This document shows positions 34,228 to 42,482 of a DNA stretch of 60,371 nucleotides, in pieces. The notes under the pieces were generated by a model. It was given only the letters and a program-made list of their open reading frames with translations, did not search any database and was not told the origin of the DNA. The DNA lies in NCBI GenBank assembly GCA_018241965.1, contig JAFECS010000017.1:1-60371 (forward strand), given 5' to 3'. Within the stretch, counting starts at the first letter, position 1; each line of letters starts with the position of its first letter. Origin of the DNA: Pseudomonadota bacterium (GTDB taxonomy: Bacteria; Pseudomonadota; Gammaproteobacteria; Berkiellales; Berkiellaceae). A program made the translations under genes and the position numbers.

Positions 34228-35151
34228 ATGGCGCAAAGAAAGCATCAAAAAAAATCACCAACAAAGCAAGCCAAACCAGAGGAAGAAATCGTCAGCGATA
34301 AACGCGCCCTCTGGAAAGGCTACATTAGCTTTGGATTAGTGAATATCCCAGTGATGCTTTATTCAGCACAAATGCCAACCGAAGAAGTGCATTTTAAATT
34401 ACTTGCCAAAGATAATTTAGCAGGTATCAAATACGCACGCATTAATGAAATTACCCAAAAAGAAGTCCCCTGGGAAGATATTGTTAAAGGTTATGAATAT
34501 GAGCCTGGCAATTATGCAATTTTAACCGAAGAAGACTTTAATGAAATCGCCAAAGAAAACCAAAAAGTGATAGAGATTGAAGATTTTGTCGACAGAGAAA
34601 AACTGGGAACGATGTATTTTGAAAAGCCTTATTATCTATTACCCAATAAAGGTGGTGCAAAAGGGTATGTCTTGTTGCGTGAAACGTTAAAAAACACCAA
34701 TAAAGTGGGTATTGCGCGGGTGATGATCCGTTCGCATCAGTACTTGGCAGCACTACTTGTGCAAGATAATGCGCTGATTATTAACACCCTGCGCTATCCG
34801 CAAGAAGTCAAAAAAGCCACCGAAGTGGGTGTGCCAAGTGAACCCGTGAGTAACTATAAAATATCCAAAAAAGAATTCGACATAGCCAAGCAATTAGTAG
34901 ATACCATGACAATCAATTGGGATCCTAAACGATATACAAACGAATACCGCCAAGAATTATTAAAACTCATCGAAGAAAAAATCGCCACCAAAGGCAAAAA
35001 GGTGATTAAGCATATTGAAAAAGCCGAATTTAAACAAACCAATGTGGTTGATTTTATGGATTTACTGAAAAAGAGCATCCAAAAGCAAAAAAGCACAAAA
35101 TCGCCCCCTACTAAAAGCAGCAAGTCAGGCTCTAAAAAGAAATCAAGGTGA
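34228..35151 (+). CDS. ku: Ku protein, DNA end-binding for NHEJ
   Basis: A 307-residue bacterial Ku, a homodimer that threads onto double-strand break ends and recruits LigD. The core domain begins KRALWKGYISFGLVNIPVML and includes HFKLLAKDNLAGIKYARI, DFVDREKLGTMYFEKPYYLLP and a VARVMIRSHQYLAALLVQ-type segment, followed by a long Lys-rich C-terminal tail that binds DNA. ATG 34228 is chosen because it follows GGGGGTG; the longer frame from 34156 lacks a clear site. LigD begins 7 bases after the stop, so the two are an operon. Confidence 0.93.
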   Translation: MAQRKHQKKSPTKQAKPEEEIVSDKRALWKGYISFGLVNIPVMLYSAQMPTEEVHFKLLAKDNLAGIKYARINEITQKEVPWEDIVKGYEYEPGNYAILTEEDFNEIAKENQKVIEIEDFVDREKLGTMYFEKPYYLLPNKGGAKGYVLLRETLKNTNKVGIARVMIRSHQYLAALLVQDNALIINTLRYPQEVKKATEVGVPSEPVSNYKISKKEFDIAKQLVDTMTINWDPKRYTNEYRQELLKLIEEKIATKGKKVIKHIEKAEFKQTNVVDFMDLLKKSIQKQKSTKSPPTKSSKSGSKKKSR

Positions 35152-35157
35152 TCTGCA

Positions 35158-37536
35158 ATGAAACTTGCAACCTATCACCAAAAGAGAAAATTTCAGCACA
35201 CCCCAGAGCCTAAAGGTAAAGTAAAGAAATCTTCCACTGATCACTTATTTGTAGTGCAAAAACATGATGCCAAACATCTGCATTATGATTTTCGTTTGGA
35301 AATTAATGGCGTGTTAAAAAGCTGGGCGGTGCCTAAAGGGCCCTGTTTAGATCCCAAAGTGAAACGCTTGGCGGTGCAAGTGGAAGATCATCCTATTGAA
35401 TATGGCGACTTTGAAGGCGTTATTCCCCAAGGTCACTATGGGGGCGGGACAGTAATGATCTGGGACAAAGGGACTTGGCATGAAATACAGGATGATACCA
35501 AAGATAAAAAAAAGGGAGCTTTTAGTTTTGAATTACACGGTGAAAAGCTAAAAGGTTATTGGAAGTTAATTCAAATAAAGGACGATCCCAAAAATTGGCT
35601 GCTCATAAAAGGCAAGGATGAACAAGCAATAGCGCAAGAAGCGTATGATGTCTTACAAGCGGATAAAAGTGTGCTTTCAGGTCGCACCATGAATGAAATC
35701 GCAGAAAATAAAGCGCTTGCTAAAAAAACTAAAATTAAATCAGATGCGCTGAATATTAAAAAATCAAAACTTCCTCAAACTATCAAACCGCAATTAGCCA
35801 CACTTGTTGATAAAGCCCCTGTGGGCGATGAATGGCTTCATGAGATGAAATATGATGGTTATCGCTTGATAAGCAAGATAAACAAAAATATCACCTTGCT
35901 GACCAGAAATGGTCATGATTGGACGAACAAATTTGAAAATATTGCAAATGAAGTTGCAAAACTAAAGTTGAAAGATACTATTTTAGATGGTGAAGTGGTT
36001 GTGTTAGACAACAAAGGCAAACCAAATTTTCAGCTTATGCAAAATGTCTTAAAAGAAAAACTAGCTTTCCCTATGGTTTACTATGTGTTTGATATTATTT
36101 TTTACCAAGGTAAAAATGTCTCTTCCTTAACACTGCTTGAGCGAAAAAAAATTCTGGAAAACATTATCCCCAAAAAAGGTGGGGTAATTCGTTTTAGCGA
36201 ACATATTCAAGGGGATGGGCAAAGTGTTTACGATAATGCTTGTGCGCTTGGTTTTGAAGGTATCATTTCAAAAAATATTCACAGTCGTTATGTGCAAAAA
36301 AGAACCAAATCCTGGTTGAAAGTAAAATGTACCCATCGGCAAGAATTTGTCGTTGGCGGGTTTACCAAGTCGCAAGAAAATCGTGGAGTGGGGGCTTTAT
36401 TATTAGGCTACTACCAAGATAATAAGTTACATTATTGTGGCAAAGTGGGAACCGGATTTAGTAGCGTCACGCTGCGTCAGTTACATCTTGTTTTGAAAGA
36501 TAAAATAACGCAAAAGAGCCCCTTTGTTGATGGCCCCAAAGGTAAAGAGATTGTTTGGATAAAACCAAGCCTGGTGGTAGAGATTGAATTTACCGAATGG
36601 ACGCAAGAAGGGTTGTTACGTCATCCCAGCTTTAAGGGAATTCGAGAAGATAAAAAAGCCCGTGAAATTTCACAAGAAAAATCATTGTTAGAAAAAGAAA
36701 TACCTTATGAAATCACCCATCCGACAAGAATTGTTTATCCTGAAGAAAATATTACAAAATTAGAGGTGGCGGCTTTTTATTATGATATTCAGGAGTGGAT
36801 ATTGCCACATATTACCGCACGCCCACTCGCAGTGGTACGTTGCCCACAAGGGCTAAATGGTGCCTGCTTTTTTCAAAAGCATATTGTCAATAGTAAAAAA
36901 ATAAAGCATATATATGAGAGCGATAAATTTTTGTACATTGAAGATATAGATGGGCTAATACAACTATTACAATTAGGCGTCTTAGAATTTCATACAAATG
37001 GCGCACGCATCGATAATCTTGCCAAACCAGATATGGTTACTTTTGACTTAGATCCCGGCAAAGATGTTTCTTGGAAGAAAGTCGTAGACACAGCCTTTTT
37101 AATTAAGAAAGAGCTAGAAAATTATAATTTGCAGTCTTTTGTCAAGGCAACTGGTGGTAATGGGTTACACGTGGTTGTACCTATTGCAAGGCGGTATAAT
37201 TGGGCAACGATAGGCTCTTTTGCTAAGACTTTCGCGCATTATCTTGCGGCTAAATATCCTAAAGATTATATCAATGTGATGACAAAATATAAGCGTCAAG
37301 GCAAAATCTATATTGATTATTTAAGAAACCAGCCAAAAGCCACAGCCATCTGCCCTTATTCCACTCGGGCAAGAGAAAATGCCAGTATTGCCATTCCTTT
37401 GCGGTGGGAAGAATTATCAAGAGATATAAAATCTGCTGATTACACAATGGCTAAAGTTGAAAATAGAATGCGAAACCTAACCCAAGACCCATGGCAGGGT
37501 TTTTTTGCCATTAAACAAAAATTACCCAAATGCTAG
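35158..37536 (+). CDS. ligD: ATP-dependent DNA ligase D, multi-domain
   Basis: A 792-residue enzyme that processes, fills and seals double-strand breaks with Ku. Domains are in the order phosphoesterase, ligase, polymerase. The phosphoesterase (about residues 25-150) keeps the His and Asp pattern QKHDAKHLHYDFRLE (His36, His42, Asp44) and His78 and Tyr82. The ligase (about 205-500) has the adenylated Lys231 in EMKYDGYRL. The polymerase/primase (about 535-780) has Asp630 and Asp632 in TFDLDPGKDVSWKKV. No key residue appears missing. Ribosome binding site AAGGTGATC precedes the ATG. It is cotranscribed with ku. Confidence 0.95.
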   Translation: MKLATYHQKRKFQHTPEPKGKVKKSSTDHLFVVQKHDAKHLHYDFRLEINGVLKSWAVPKGPCLDPKVKRLAVQVEDHPIEYGDFEGVIPQGHYGGGTVMIWDKGTWHEIQDDTKDKKKGAFSFELHGEKLKGYWKLIQIKDDPKNWLLIKGKDEQAIAQEAYDVLQADKSVLSGRTMNEIAENKALAKKTKIKSDALNIKKSKLPQTIKPQLATLVDKAPVGDEWLHEMKYDGYRLISKINKNITLLTRNGHDWTNKFENIANEVAKLKLKDTILDGEVVVLDNKGKPNFQLMQNVLKEKLAFPMVYYVFDIIFYQGKNVSSLTLLERKKILENIIPKKGGVIRFSEHIQGDGQSVYDNACALGFEGIISKNIHSRYVQKRTKSWLKVKCTHRQEFVVGGFTKSQENRGVGALLLGYYQDNKLHYCGKVGTGFSSVTLRQLHLVLKDKITQKSPFVDGPKGKEIVWIKPSLVVEIEFTEWTQEGLLRHPSFKGIREDKKAREISQEKSLLEKEIPYEITHPTRIVYPEENITKLEVAAFYYDIQEWILPHITARPLAVVRCPQGLNGACFFQKHIVNSKKIKHIYESDKFLYIEDIDGLIQLLQLGVLEFHTNGARIDNLAKPDMVTFDLDPGKDVSWKKVVDTAFLIKKELENYNLQSFVKATGGNGLHVVVPIARRYNWATIGSFAKTFAHYLAAKYPKDYINVMTKYKRQGKIYIDYLRNQPKATAICPYSTRARENASIAIPLRWEELSRDIKSADYTMAKVENRMRNLTQDPWQGFFAIKQKLPKC

Positions 37537-37627
37537 CGCTTTGATTTATATAGCTTTTTTTGCTTTGGAACTTTTGCTAAACAGCGCAAGTCCTATCAGT
37601 ATTAGCATGAATAGTAGGCCATATCCT

Positions 37628-37963
37628 ATGCAGCGTTTGTTGATGTTATTATGTTTTATCACTTTAAACTGTCAGGCCCAAGATTCTGTTTATATGAGCG
37701 CCAGAGACAGACAGACCGATTTAGTTAATCATTACCAGAGCTTTCCTGACAGAGCGGCGCAAAGTATGCACCCCTATATGTACGTGAACCCTTCTTTTTA
37801 TGGATATTATGCAGGTTTTTATGATAATGATAATCTATTATATTATTCTTTTTACGAAAGCGATGCGATGCATTATTATAATGAAACCCCTTCCAATTAT
37901 AATAATGCTACCGATTATAGTAATGCAAAGATAGAGGAAACTGGTCCTTTAGATGACGAGTAG
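37628..37963 (+). CDS. Small secreted Tyr/Asn-rich protein
   Basis: A 111-residue protein beginning MQRLLMLLCFITLNCQAQDS, a signal peptide with either a type I cut after QA or a lipoprotein-type cysteine at position 15. The mature part is unusually rich in Tyr, Asn, Ser and Asp (PFYGYYAGFYDNDNL and MHYYNETPSNYNN), as in structural or adhesive proteins. ATG 37628 was chosen because a ribosome-binding-like TAGG and the signal peptide start there; the frame extends back to 37505. It follows ligD by 91 bases and faces the convergent RhoGAP-like gene, ending 1 base away. Confidence 0.65.
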   Translation: MQRLLMLLCFITLNCQAQDSVYMSARDRQTDLVNHYQSFPDRAAQSMHPYMYVNPSFYGYYAGFYDNDNLLYYSFYESDAMHYYNETPSNYNNATDYSNAKIEETGPLDDE

Positions 37964-37964
37964 T

Positions 37965-39020
37965 CTATTTTTTCTTTTCTAATAGTGCTTTTGACGCTCT
38001 TTTATCCCCTGATGTGAGTGAGCTACTACTGATATCTTCAAAGGATTTTCTTTTTTGAAGTTTTTTAGAGCGATCTCTGGTTGTTGAAAATTGTCGAACA
38101 ATAGCAGGTTGCTCTTCTCTTTCATCGCCACTGACATATCCAGAAGCATCCGGTAAAGTTAAACGTGGCACAGATAAAGAGCCACTTGAAGCTTGTTTTT
38201 TTTCTGCTGTTGGCTCAAGGCTCAATTGAGTAAATTTTTCAACTAAAGTTGAGAGCGGGCTTTTATCAAGGGGAGGTAATGTCCAAATTTGTCGGCCAAG
38301 TTCTGCTCTTATTAATTCCCGGTGGTCTTTCTCTTGCTTGAAATGAGTATATTTTTCTCTGCTAAATGCGTTACTAAAAAGTTCTGTTTTTAAAAGCGAA
38401 GTCACAAGTTGGCCAATCATTTTCATTTCATCAGCCAATGCTTTTGAGCCATATATGTCTTTATCTTCCTTTTTAAAAATACAACCATCCAATTCAAGCG
38501 CATCTAAAAGGATAGATCCAAATAATTGCCCTATCGCATTTTCATCCATTTTGTTTGTAGATGAATAATTCGCGACACATTTTCCTAGATGGAGAAAATT
38601 ATGAATAACCATGGCAGCATCGACATCATCCTCTTCGATCAGCTGGCCAATAAAAGCCAAGAGGTAATGTACTTTTTGATCATCATTTTGATTTGCTTTT
38701 AATTGCTGTAAAAAAAGTTCCCAGGTAATTTTGGTTGTAAAGTTATGGGGGATAATAGCACCATGTTGCATATATTGTTTAACAGCAGAAGCTAAAAGAT
38801 GGGGATCGTAAGCGCAATCTTTCATCGAAGCACGTAGGGTGTCAATATCTTGTTGCCAATCTATGGCGTCCAGTGTGGTGATGACATCAGTCAATTGTTC
38901 TGAATTTGCAGTTTTGCGAAAAATCAGCTCAGCTTTGACATCGAAAAAAGTAGGCGTTAAACAAAGTAAAAGGAATTTTTGTATTTTTTCACAATGATGA
39001 ATGCGCGTGTTTGTTCCCAT
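37965..39020 (-). CDS. RhoGAP-like domain protein, candidate effector
   Basis: A 351-residue soluble protein whose residues about 28-175 match the eukaryotic RhoGAP pattern. ELIFRKTANSEQLTDVI corresponds to the GIFRxxG segment and keeps the arginine finger (Arg35). LLASAVKQYMQH corresponds to the LLKxYLR helix with Lys81. NFLHLGKCVANYSSTNKMDE followed by NAIGQLFGSIL corresponds to LxxVxxxSxxNKMxxxNLAxxFGPxL, with Asn156-Lys157-Met158 retained but Pro replaced by Ser in the last motif. The C-terminal 160 residues are disordered, Ser and Lys rich. Such a protein would stimulate GTP hydrolysis by host Rho-family GTPases. ATG 39020 is preferred over an upstream GTG. No signal peptide. Confidence 0.65.
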   Translation of the reverse strand: MGTNTRIHHCEKIQKFLLLCLTPTFFDVKAELIFRKTANSEQLTDVITTLDAIDWQQDIDTLRASMKDCAYDPHLLASAVKQYMQHGAIIPHNFTTKITWELFLQQLKANQNDDQKVHYLLAFIGQLIEEDDVDAAMVIHNFLHLGKCVANYSSTNKMDENAIGQLFGSILLDALELDGCIFKKEDKDIYGSKALADEMKMIGQLVTSLLKTELFSNAFSREKYTHFKQEKDHRELIRAELGRQIWTLPPLDKSPLSTLVEKFTQLSLEPTAEKKQASSGSLSVPRLTLPDASGYVSGDEREEQPAIVRQFSTTRDRSKKLQKRKSFEDISSSSLTSGDKRASKALLEKKK

Positions 39021-39214
39021 AAAAATTCTCAGATGTTTGATTTGATGCACTATTTTAACTTAAAGAGCTAGCTTTGGGAATGTTTCTGGGACTAAGTTAA
39101 CTGACAATATATTTTCAGATAAATTTATGAAACGAAGGTGTCCATAAAATAGAGATTTTCCTATAATAGCGTCCTAAAAAATCTCTGTTTTAAATGATGA
39201 TGAGGAGTTTAGTC

Positions 39215-40054
39215 ATGTGGGCAATCATCGGTGGCTCGGGTTTTGAAAAATTTGAAGGTTTTGAAGTGCAAGACGAATTCAGCGTCGACACACCTTTTGG
39301 GGAACCTTCTGCACAGATACAAAGTATTAAAATCAGTGGGCAACAAGCTCTCTTTTTATCTCGTCATGGTAAAAAGCATGAATATACGCCATCGCATATC
39401 AATTACCGCGCAAATATATTTGCGCTTAAAAAAAGCGGCGCCAATAAGCTTTTGTCGCTATCTGCCGTTGGCAGCTTGCGCAAAGAGCTAGCGCCGGGGG
39501 ATTGTGTTGTTCCTACCCAATTTATTGACCGCACCAAATCCGTGCGTGAGGTGACATTTTGTGAAAAAGGGGTCGTTGGACATGTTTCTTTAGCGCATCC
39601 GGTTTCGGTAGATTTAGCTAAACAGGCCAAAGAAATTTTAAAAGCAAATGGTTTTAAAATACATTTTGATAAAACAGCTATTTGTATGGAAGGCCCGGCA
39701 TTTTCCACTCAGGCAGAATCGCATTGGTATAGACAAATGGGGGCAGATATTATTGGCATGACCAGTTTTCCTGAGTATGCCTTAGCCAGAGAAGCAGGAA
39801 TGCATTACCTGCCGCTTTCTTTTGTTACTGATTATGATAGCTGGGATGATGCTATTGCCCATGTGACTTTAGAACAAGTCATAGAAGTGATGCGCAACAA
39901 TAACCACAAAGCGTTTGAATTATTAAAGCAAATCATCCCACCCACCGCCCACTTTAGTGGCTGTAGCGAACAAGGGTTAAAAACCGGTTTATTAACCCCC
40001 TTAGCCTCCTTGCCAAAAGACATACAAGAGTGGATGCAAATATTAGTAAAATAG
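39215..40054 (+). CDS. mtnP: S-methyl-5'-thioadenosine/thioinosine phosphorylase
   Basis: A 279-residue nucleoside phosphorylase that splits methylthioadenosine, the by-product of polyamine synthesis, into adenine and methylthioribose-1-phosphate. AIIGGSGFEKFEG is the phosphate loop, SRHGKKHEYTPSHINYRAN the second motif, and MEGPAFSTQAES the purine/ribose-binding region. GMTSFPEYALAREAGM corresponds to the GMTNMPEA motif with some changes, which may favour thioinosine. ATG 39215 is 7 bases after GAGGAG; an in-frame ATG at 39194 is weaker. It is the first gene of an operon with mtnA, separated by 9 bases. Confidence 0.88.
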   Translation: MWAIIGGSGFEKFEGFEVQDEFSVDTPFGEPSAQIQSIKISGQQALFLSRHGKKHEYTPSHINYRANIFALKKSGANKLLSLSAVGSLRKELAPGDCVVPTQFIDRTKSVREVTFCEKGVVGHVSLAHPVSVDLAKQAKEILKANGFKIHFDKTAICMEGPAFSTQAESHWYRQMGADIIGMTSFPEYALAREAGMHYLPLSFVTDYDSWDDAIAHVTLEQVIEVMRNNNHKAFELLKQIIPPTAHFSGCSEQGLKTGLLTPLASLPKDIQEWMQILVK

Positions 40055-40063
40055 GGCACTAAA

Positions 40064-41059
40064 ATGAAATTAGAATCTTTAGCTATTAAATATCATGATG
40101 GTGAATTATCCATACTTGATCAACAAGCGCTCCCTTTGGAAGAAGTTTGGATTAATTGCCACACCATTCAAGATATGTGCGATTGCATCATCAGCTTAAA
40201 AGTGCGCGGAGCGCCATTAATTGGCATCGCAGCCGTTTTATCTTTAGCGCAATACGCCTTTCAAGGTGCTTCCATACAAGAGCTCAGAAAAGCCATTCAA
40301 ATTTTAGTGACTACAAGGCCAACCGCTGTTAATTTAAAAAATTATATGGATGCCATCGATAAACAACTTGCGCAAGGCAATCTTGTTGTAGCAGAAATGG
40401 CTAAAGCTATTTTTTTAGAGGATATTGAGCTATGCGAAAAAATGGCCACCCATGGCGCCAACATGTTACCTTTTGAGGCAACCGTATTAACCTATTGCAA
40501 TACCGGAAGCTTGGCCACAGCTGGCATGGGTACTGCGCTAGGGGTGATAAAAAAAGCGCATCAGGCAGGTAAAATAAAACATGTCTATGCTTGTGAAACT
40601 CGCCCCTTATTGCAGGGCGCTAGACTAACGGCATGGGAGCTTGAACAAGCCAAAATTCCTTATACTCTGATTTGCGACAATATGGCAGGATCTTTAATGA
40701 GATCACAAAAAATTGATTGCGCGTTGGTGGGCGCTGATAGAATAGCCATGAATGGGGATACGGCGAATAAAATTGGTACTTACCAAGTGGCCATTTTATG
40801 CAAGCATCATCAAATTCCATTTTATGTAGTTGCGCCTTACACCACCTTCGATCCTGCTTGTGATGGTGCCAAAAGCATCGTTATAGAACAACGCGCCCCT
40901 GAAGAAGTAAAAGGCTTTATGGGAAAAATAAACTTCGCTCCCCAAAAAGCATCTGTGTACAATCCTTCCTTTGATGTAACCCCTGGCTCGCTGATCTCTG
41001 GCTTTATTTTTGATAAAGGGATCTATAAAGCAGATGAGCTTTTGGCCATGCTGAATTAG
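40064..41059 (+). CDS. mtnA: 5-methylthioribose-1-phosphate isomerase
   Basis: A 331-residue isomerase converting methylthioribose-1-phosphate, the product of the preceding gene, to the ribulose form in the methionine salvage pathway. KVRGAPLIGIAAVLSLA, TYCNTGSLATAGMGTALGVI with the active cysteine, ACETRPLLQGARLTAWEL, and CALVGADRIAMNGDTANKIG with the catalytic Asp are all present. The C-terminus ends in FDVTPGSLISGFIFDKGIY as in the family. The later salvage genes are not in the window. A long stem follows the stop. Confidence 0.92.
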   Translation: MKLESLAIKYHDGELSILDQQALPLEEVWINCHTIQDMCDCIISLKVRGAPLIGIAAVLSLAQYAFQGASIQELRKAIQILVTTRPTAVNLKNYMDAIDKQLAQGNLVVAEMAKAIFLEDIELCEKMATHGANMLPFEATVLTYCNTGSLATAGMGTALGVIKKAHQAGKIKHVYACETRPLLQGARLTAWELEQAKIPYTLICDNMAGSLMRSQKIDCALVGADRIAMNGDTANKIGTYQVAILCKHHQIPFYVVAPYTTFDPACDGAKSIVIEQRAPEEVKGFMGKINFAPQKASVYNPSFDVTPGSLISGFIFDKGIYKADELLAMLN

Positions 41060-41067
41060 GGCAACAA

Positions 41068-41097
41068 GACATTGCGATCAATTAAGATCGCAATGTC
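41068..41097 (+). terminator. Stem-loop after mtnA
   Basis: A perfect 12-bp stem GACATTGCGATC/GATCGCAATGTC with a 6-base loop starts 8 bases after the stop. Ts following it are interrupted, so it may act as terminator in either direction between two convergent genes. Confidence 0.7.
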
Positions 41098-41115
41098 ATT
41101 CATTACTTGATTGTA

Positions 41116-41352
41116 TTACCAGTCGTATCTATATCGCATTGGTCTGTAGCGATAATAGGTATCGGTGTACGGATCATAATACCAATTTCTATAATGGTGT
41201 CTGCGTACATAGTAATAATCTGAGTAATATCCAGGGCCATAATAGTAATAATAACTAGGGCCATAATAATGGCGATAGTGACGATGATGATAATCATGGG
41301 CAAAGGAAGCTGAAGTAAAGATCAATAATGCTGCACATAATAAAGCTCTCAT
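41116..41352 (-). CDS. Small secreted Tyr/His-rich protein
   Basis: A 78-residue protein with a signal peptide (MRALLCAALLIFTSASFA) and a mature part composed almost wholly of Tyr, His, Arg, Asp and Gly (YHHRHYRHYYGPSYYYYYGP, then RRHHYRNWYYDPY). This composition suggests a metal-binding, envelope or coating peptide. ATG 41352 is 7 bases after GGAG. No close family was recognised, but small Tyr-rich secreted proteins of this type are frequent in related genomes (from memory). Confidence 0.7.
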   Translation of the reverse strand: MRALLCAALLIFTSASFAHDYHHRHYRHYYGPSYYYYYGPGYYSDYYYVRRHHYRNWYYDPYTDTYYRYRPMRYRYDW

Positions 41353-41455
41353 AATACGTCTCCACAATGTTAATGGGATCCGAATCTATGACTTGGGGCT
41401 ATTCATAAAAGTTTCAAAAAAATTTTGATAATTATTGTAAAGATATGCAGTGTAA

Positions 41456-41490
41456 ATCTTTGTCCCCTTTTCATCAAAGAGGACAAAGAT
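41456..41490 (-). terminator. Terminator of the WH2/polyproline gene
   Basis: ATCTTTGTCC and GGACAAAGAT form a 10-bp stem around a 15-base region that itself can pair. On the minus strand it is followed by TTAC, 23 bases after the stop. Confidence 0.55.
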
Positions 41491-41513
41491 GAGTGTAATG
41501 ACAGAAAATAAAA

Positions 41514-42359
41514 TTACTGTTTGAGACCATTGAGTCTTTTAGCTAATTTTGCTTTCAATTCATCATTGGCGCCAAAACCGGCAGCAGCCATAGTTGGTTG
41601 CGCTGGTTCACTTTGAGTGCGTTGCTTAGTTGCTTGTGCAGCAGTCATGGTTGGTTGCGCTGCTGGTTCACTTTGCGCACGTGGCTTAGTTGCTTGTTCA
41701 GCAGCCAGTGTTCTTGCAGGTAAAATAGGAGCGCCAACATTAGCAGGAGCTGTAATAGCAGCTTTAGCAGCTAAACCGCCTTTCTCAACGGTAGTGACTT
41801 TCTTTAAAGCACCTGCTTTAAAGGTGTTAATACTCGTTAACAAAGCACCACGCGCCGCATCTGTATTTTTTACAACAACAGGTGCTGGAGCAGCAGGTGC
41901 TGGAGGCGGTGGTGGGGGTGGTGGAACAGCCGCGCCAGTTGTAGCAACTTGTGCTTGTTCAGTAACTGGTAAAGATACTGTTCTAACAGGAGGAGCCGGC
42001 GGCATGTGCTTCATTATAAATTGTTCATCTACATCTGTTCTTGGCGGTGGTGGTGGTGGTACATCAGCTACTTTCTTGGGAGCAACAGGTAAGGGACGAC
42101 CAGCATTGAGATTCTTCACCGGCGCCTTTGCAGGTATTTTAACAGCAACTGCAACAGGGGCAGGCTTTACTGCTTGCATAGGAGCAGCAGGCGCTGTTTG
42201 AACAGATTTTAAATCTTCTTCAACTTTAGCGTTAACAATATCAGTTAAGGCTTGGTCTTTTTTAAAACCAACTTTTCTTAACCCACCTCTTAGTGTTTTA
42301 ACGGCGTCTGCATTTAATGCAAATTGCCCGGCTTGACTGACAGGACCTTCATTAGCCAT
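41514..42359 (-). CDS. Polyproline and WH2-motif protein, candidate actin-binding effector
   Basis: A 281-residue disordered Ala/Pro/Val/Lys-rich protein. PPPPPP near residue 103 and a run of eight prolines near 148 resemble profilin-binding segments. Directly after the second, DAARGALLTSINTFKAGALK-KV (near residues 169-190) fits the WH2 consensus R-x-x-L-L-x-x-I ... L-K-K-V, the actin-monomer-binding motif of WASP, WIP and Spire. The N-terminus has TLRGGLRKV, a weak echo. Two repeats of ATKxRxQSEPAxQPTM lie near 225-260, and the C-terminus ends KAKLAKRLNGLKQ. Polyproline followed by WH2 is the layout of bacterial actin nucleators such as RickA and VopL. ATG 42359 follows GAGGA with good spacing. 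Confidence 0.7.
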   Translation of the reverse strand: MANEGPVSQAGQFALNADAVKTLRGGLRKVGFKKDQALTDIVNAKVEEDLKSVQTAPAAPMQAVKPAPVAVAVKIPAKAPVKNLNAGRPLPVAPKKVADVPPPPPPRTDVDEQFIMKHMPPAPPVRTVSLPVTEQAQVATTGAAVPPPPPPPPAPAAPAPVVVKNTDAARGALLTSINTFKAGALKKVTTVEKGGLAAKAAITAPANVGAPILPARTLAAEQATKPRAQSEPAAQPTMTAAQATKQRTQSEPAQPTMAAAGFGANDELKAKLAKRLNGLKQ

Positions 42360-42482
42360 GTTCATTTCCTCTTAATATATAGTAATAAAAAATTTGTGGT
42401 GTTAGCGTAATATTGACTGCATAAGAAAACATAGTGTTTTCAGACAAGGACCTTGATTTTTAAGATGGTTGGAAATGTGCAA

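Noticed and set aside
41617..42201. A 194-codon plus-strand frame rich in Gly, Ala and Val
   Set aside because: It is the antisense shadow of the Pro/Ala-rich WH2 gene, whose repetitive codons leave the other strand open.
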